A stretch of DNA of 64,000 nt from Capniomyces stellatus. Lineage: Eukaryota > Kickxellomycota > Harpellomycetes > Harpellales > Legeriomycetaceae. The notes under the pieces were generated by a model. The model made no database searches. It saw only the letters and a program-made list of their open reading frames with translations, and was not told the DNA's origin. The stretch spans positions 268,478 to 332,477 of the forward strand of contig LUVW01000007.1 in NCBI GenBank assembly GCA_001661515.1, given 5' to 3'. The position numbers and the translations under genes are program-made. Shown here in pieces: positions 59,697 through 64,000 of this stretch (the stretch's first letter is position 1; the number at the start of each line of letters is the position of its first letter).

Positions 59697-62036
59697 CTAC
59701 CCTGTGGTGGTTTTCAAAAGCGAGCGAGAAACAATAAGCTTCATAACCTCATTAGTTCCTTCCAATATCTGATGCACTCTAGTATCTCTCATGTACTGCT
59801 GAACTGGGTAATCCTTAAGGTATCCATATCCGCCATGCAGTTGGAGGGACCTGTTACATATGTCAAAGCATGCGTCTGTTGCAAATTGTTTTGCCTAAAT
59901 TAACCAGCATTTATTTATTACTCTGTGCTCTAAATTTTACAACAAAATAATCCAATCAAGTATCGGTAAACATACCATTGCACAAGAAGCTGAAGCAGAT
60001 TGAGAGTCCTCGTCAAGGAGTCTTGCGGCTTGCCTGACTATCAGCCTTGACGCATTCAGCTTCCCAACCATTTCCGCAAGCTCAAACTGTGTGTTTTGGA
60101 ACTCAAAGATTGGTGTGTCGAACTGTTTGCGCACAACCGAGTGCTCAAGTGCTGCACGGATACTAGAATCGGCTCCACCGATACTACATGATGCTAAAGC
60201 ATATTTAACACTTGGTTAAACACCACAACATTGCATAATCTAGAAATTCCGATATATTCTACAGAGCGCCAATACGACTTATCAATCAAAAACAAATAAA
60301 AAAAAGATCAAACAAAGACAAGAATGGAATTCCTACATATGTTGATCCTTCCTCCGTCCAGACCCTTCATGGCAAACTTAAATCCATCTCCTTCACTTCC
60401 AATCAAATTCTCAACCGGAATCTCACAATCCTCAAATATCACCGCTAATTGATAGATTCACAAAGCCAGAAAAATAGTTTTTAGTTGTAACTACATATGT
60501 ACATATATATATATATACGTATGTATACATGTGTGTGTGTGTGTGCATTCTTGTTTAGCCTATTTAACCAACGGTAAATATCTAAATGTGGCTTGCCTCT
60601 AGTAGGTTGTGAGCTCCATCCGACCTTTTTCTCTTTTTTTCCAAAACTAAGGCCCGGCGAGTTCTTGGGAACGATGAACGCAGAGATCCCCTTTGACCCT
60701 GGACCTCCTGTCCTTGCCATAACAATGTAAATGTCGGAATCGCCGCCATTGGAGATGAACGCCTTTGTCCCATTCAATATGTACTTTGCGCCCTCTTTCT
60801 TGGCTGTTGTGGTTAAAGAAATCGCGTCACTACCAGCACCAGGCTCTGTTAAGCAGTAGGACGCCAAATTCTATATAATTCGATTGTTGTACTTTTGTTA
60901 ATATGCCTCATCCCATTGCTTAATTTTGGTTATAAGCTGTTGTTTTAGGTTTATGTAATTAAAATGATGGTACTTGCATCCATTTCCAGTAACCCATCTA
61001 GGTACTTTTTTCTTTGAAAATCATTTCCATACTCATCAATCATCCAAGAAGCCATACTATCATCCCAGTACAATTATATTTTGGTCACATTAAAGCCTCA
61101 ACAATTTTTTTTTCACTGCAATAATCTTAACGGCTTGATACCATTGAGTTAGCCAAGTTATTTATATCTATTTGCTTTAAACATTACTTGTGTAACGTAA
61201 TGTACGCAGTGGTTGAAACGTCACCTCTGGCTAACCCTTCAAATACCACTGAAGTTGATAAACGATCTAAACATATAAATCGGCGTTAATTATAACTCTT
61301 GAACCCACATTTAAACGTGTGCATATTAGTTGATGTTCTCTTACCCAAACCCACACCGCCGCTCTTCTCTGAAATGTACAGTTTACCAAACCCTAGCTGT
61401 GCAGCTTTCAATAGTGACTCTTTTGGCATAATCTCTTCATGGTCCCACTAGATTTATAGTACACTATTTGTTATTACTGCTGATAGAAATTACATTTAAG
61501 TTTATAATTTACCTTTATCATGTTTGGGGCAAACTCTGCTTCAGAAAAGTTTGAAGCAAGCTCATAAAGCTCAATCTGCTCGTCTAATTTTTTTACAATA
61601 ATCAGGGTAACAATGAAACTATAGTATAAGTAAAGAAAGTACTTGCTAGAATTTAGTCATTAGTCTTGATATTTTTGCAGAGCTAGTTAAAGTTGAATGA
61701 CAGGCCGCTTCGCCAAAACAGCACAGCAAACTGTTCTTTTTTATTAAACTATGGCAAACTATGCTTGGTATATTGGCATGGATGTTACCTGTTAGCCCAA
61801 TCGTCGCTATATGGGTCAGATTAAGGTTTAAGCGAATTAGTTTGTGCATGCAGTTATGAAAATGGCCTTAAGTGAGTATCTCACCCCATGATAAACCAGC
61901 AATAACAAATGCACTTACGGTCTAATAGAGAATTAGCTGTTGACAGGGATCTTTGACTAGCAAATCTTTGTCTTGGTAAAATGACCTCCTTGAGACTAAC
62001 TCGACTTGATACTCTTTTTGTAAGTGCTGTTAACAT
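59697..62036 (-). CDS. Isobutyryl-CoA dehydrogenase-like (ACAD8 type), copy 3
   Basis: Same exon plan and 415 residues. The catalytic Glu395 is present (ILEGTNEV). Exon 7 ends GLDGGRINI, matching human ACAD8 (GLNGGRINI) better than copies 1 and 2 (GLNGSRLNI). Intron 7 is unrelated in sequence and longer. Exon 8 starts with the same residues (SSCSIGGA) but synonymous codons: TGT AGT ATC instead of TGC AGC ATT. Of the three copies this has the most family-like sequence and is the best candidate for the ancestral functional enzyme. Confidence 0.88.
60504..60547. repeat. AT and GT microsatellites in ACAD intron 6
   Basis: A TATATATATATA run and a nearby TGTGTGTGTGTG run on the plus strand lie in the intron between exons 6 and 7. 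The AT run is one unit longer than in units 1 (about 52194) and 2 (about 56322). Confidence 0.75.
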
Positions 62037-63274
62037 TTTTGTAAAGAAACTACTTCTAGCCGTTTTTTAATAATAAATATAATAATAAGGCGGTATTTAA
62101 ATTGTGCTCCTAATTTGAAAATGTTATTTTCACCTAACCTTCTGTCCAAGAAACCATCAACTATTTATATACCGGATTTACAAAATAGCTATTAAATATG
62201 TAAATTTATAACAGTTAGATATCACCACCAACCCCCCCCCTTCTCCTCATCCTTCTTCTCCCCATACACCTCTTATTTTACTCAAATACAGTGGTAGCAA
62301 CATCATGTGCATCATTTGTTTTAACAAAACAATGAATACAGCTTATCATCATGCTTATTTAAATATGGCTGATAAGACCTATGACGCTATCAAAATGTAG
62401 CTTATAACCAACAAACCCCGGCTGCTATAACATTGGGGATCAGAGCAAAACTAGTTCAGTATTGGTTTGATCCACTAACTGACTGAGTCTTACATTAGCA
62501 CAAGTAAAATAAAACTGGGATTTATAAAAACCAAGGCTTTAATATAAAATCCGGTTGAATACAGGATATACAAAAACAGTTATTAGTTGTGTACGTGGTA
62601 TGCCCAAGCGGTTAGTTCGTGCCATGCTCTACCCCTTGTTGTTGGTGAACGATAAAAGGGTGTTGCTCTTGCTTATCTATCATGTATCTGTGTGTGATCA
62701 TTATGTCATTGGTTTAGCTTTCAAATTACGCTTTTTTAAATATAATAACACTGGTAAGCTTCGATGGTGTGTGTGATAAAAGTGGTATTTGAATTGTGAT
62801 AACAAAGAACTAGCAGCCATTTTAGTCACAGAATTGAATGGTAACAGTAGATAGGCACATAAATTGGCACCAATATAGCTGTTGAAACCCCTCAGAACAA
62901 AAGCGTATTTTTTTCAGCACTAATTTCACTCTTGGACAGTAATTAATTCTAGGAAAAAAACCAGCTATTATTATTGCCACTGAAAAAAATGGAAGTAATC
63001 ACTCTACAAATCAATAGGAAAAATTTTCTGCCAATGTAATCTAATCAACTAAGCTATCAAGGCTAGCAAAGTAAATCGGGGTTTTCAATTGATTGGAATA
63101 AGTGCAGTAAATAACCTTTTCAACTTTTTTTTTTATTCAACTCTTTTCTCTCAATTGTAGTTTGGTACCATTAGAAAGGCAAAAAGCACCATCTTTTCTT
63201 TATTCTTTCAAAAGAAAAAATATATATTCAGGCTACAAGCACATTATAGAACAGAACAGTATAATTTAAGAAAA
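62037..63274. other. Divergent promoter region, unit 3
   Basis: Same as in units 1 and 2; no difference noticed. Confidence 0.55.
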
Positions 63275-63772
63275 ATGAGCATTCAAGCTGCAGAACTAAA
63301 GCAACTATATAGAGGGTACAATCGAATAGTTGCCAAATGGCCAGTGGACAAATTAAGGCCAACTCATAGTTTAGGAATTTCATTAAAACAATTCGCTGAC
63401 GAAAACTTTTTAAATTGTGAGAAGGTAAGCAAGGTGGAAATAGACGAAAGAATATCTAATGGAAAAATTCAATTAGAATCTCTGGGGAGAATCCTTAGAA
63501 GTGAAGCAAAGAAAAAGGTAAAGCAGCGTGCAATAAAACTACTTGGATGGCATCTCAATAAAATAAAACTACTTGAATTGCATTAATGAAACCAATAGAA
63601 ATTCAAATCACTCCTACTTTCTGTTTTTAATTAGTACCCACTTTCAGTTAAAATAACCTCGCCAATATCAGAGCCAGATTACTATACAAAGTTGGTTAAG
63701 TATATTGACGATGTGTCATTAGGGAAAGCTAAAAAGCCTGGGAATTGGCTGATCCGCTTCATGACTAAATAA
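63275..63772 (+). CDS. CBP6: Cbp6/UQCC2-like cytochrome b assembly factor, copy 3
   Basis: Exons 63275-63517 and 63635-63772; predicted protein identical to copies 1 and 2 (126 residues). Confidence 0.8.
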
Positions 63773-63881
63773 TTTCAATAATTCGTATTGTTTTGTAAAA
63801 TAAAAATAAACTTTTTATTAGAACCTTGAACTCTTTAAAATTTTGATTTATTGTTCAACATAAAAAACTGTTAAACTAAAG

Positions 63882-64000
63882 CTACCCTGTGGTGGTTTTC
63901 AAAAGCGAGCGAGAAACAATAAGCTTCATAACCTCATTAGTTCCTTCCAATATCTGATGCACTCTAGTATCTCTCATGTACTGCTGAACTGGGTAATCCT
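63882..64000 (-). CDS. Isobutyryl-CoA dehydrogenase-like, copy 4 (3' end only, cut by window edge)
   Basis: Begins a fourth array unit: the stop codon and about 38 codons of the last exon are present and match copies 2 and 3, including the catalytic Glu (ILEGTNEV). The gene continues beyond the window, so the array has at least four ACAD copies. Confidence 0.85.
   Translation of the reverse strand, partial: DYPVQQYMRDTRVHQILEGTNEVMKLIVSRSLLKTTTG

Larger units (their letters stand above)
59697..63881. repeat. Tandem array unit 3 (4185 bp)
   Basis: Third full direct repeat, 57 bp longer than units 1 and 2. The extra length comes from a replaced patch around ACAD intron 7 (about 60179-60363) and a slightly longer AT microsatellite near 60504. 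The rest appears identical to unit 2. Confidence 0.95.

Overview
The window looks like nuclear DNA of a fungus. It is AT-rich, genes lie on both strands, introns are short (about 50-330 bp, mostly GT-AG), and several families are fungal or typically fungal: DASH subunit Duo1, Mub1/SamB, Cbp6, Pep7/Vac1 with two zinc-binding modules, and an Orm protein. It also carries an ITFG2-like protein and an isobutyryl-CoA dehydrogenase, which I do not associate with budding yeasts. That points to an early-diverging lineage, perhaps Zoopagomycota/Kickxellomycotina. The lineage is an inference with low confidence. No rRNA, tRNA, CRISPR or recognisable transposon was found.

Layout. 1-5845 is gene-poor, then comes MUB1 (+). 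After 3.8 kb without a supportable gene come a secreted Thr-rich (mucin-like) protein (+, 12393-13856) and, convergent with it, a giant ITFG2-like gene (-, 14301-23007). ORM (+, 24618-25511) and PEP7/VAC1 (+, 26929-30048) follow. Then a minus-strand run: YOP1/REEP (30883-31735), the tRNA dimethylallyltransferase MOD5 in ten exons (32489-35005) and a TIP30/Fmp52-like short-chain dehydrogenase (35644-36405). RQC1/TCF25 (+, 37281-40073) is convergent with an unidentified two-exon gene (-, 40378-44421). A 2-Cys peroxiredoxin (+), a mitochondrial ribosomal protein of superoxide-dismutase fold (-) and DUO1 (+, 49897-50850) come next.

The right end, 51441-64000, is a direct tandem array with a period of 4128 bp (third unit 4185 bp). 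Each unit carries a nine-exon acyl-CoA dehydrogenase of the isobutyryl-CoA type (-) and a divergent two-exon CBP6/UQCC2-like gene (+). Three complete units and the first 119 bp of a fourth are visible. The units are close to identical, introns included, except at two places: the left edge of unit 1, where the catalytic glutamate codon has become glycine, and a patch of about 185 bp in unit 3 with a different intron and a more family-like protein sequence. Either this is a young amplification with gene conversion, or the assembly has mis-resolved divergent alleles; the sequence alone cannot decide.

Most genes are housekeeping: ER and vesicle function (Orm, Yop1, Vac1), ribosome and proteasome quality control (Rqc1, Mub1), tRNA modification, and mitochondria (ribosomal protein, Cbp6, acyl-CoA dehydrogenase). 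The best leads are the tandem array with its altered active site and the 2826-residue ITFG2-like protein. Exon structures were derived by hand from splice-site phase and family conservation. They are all frame-consistent but not experimentally supported.
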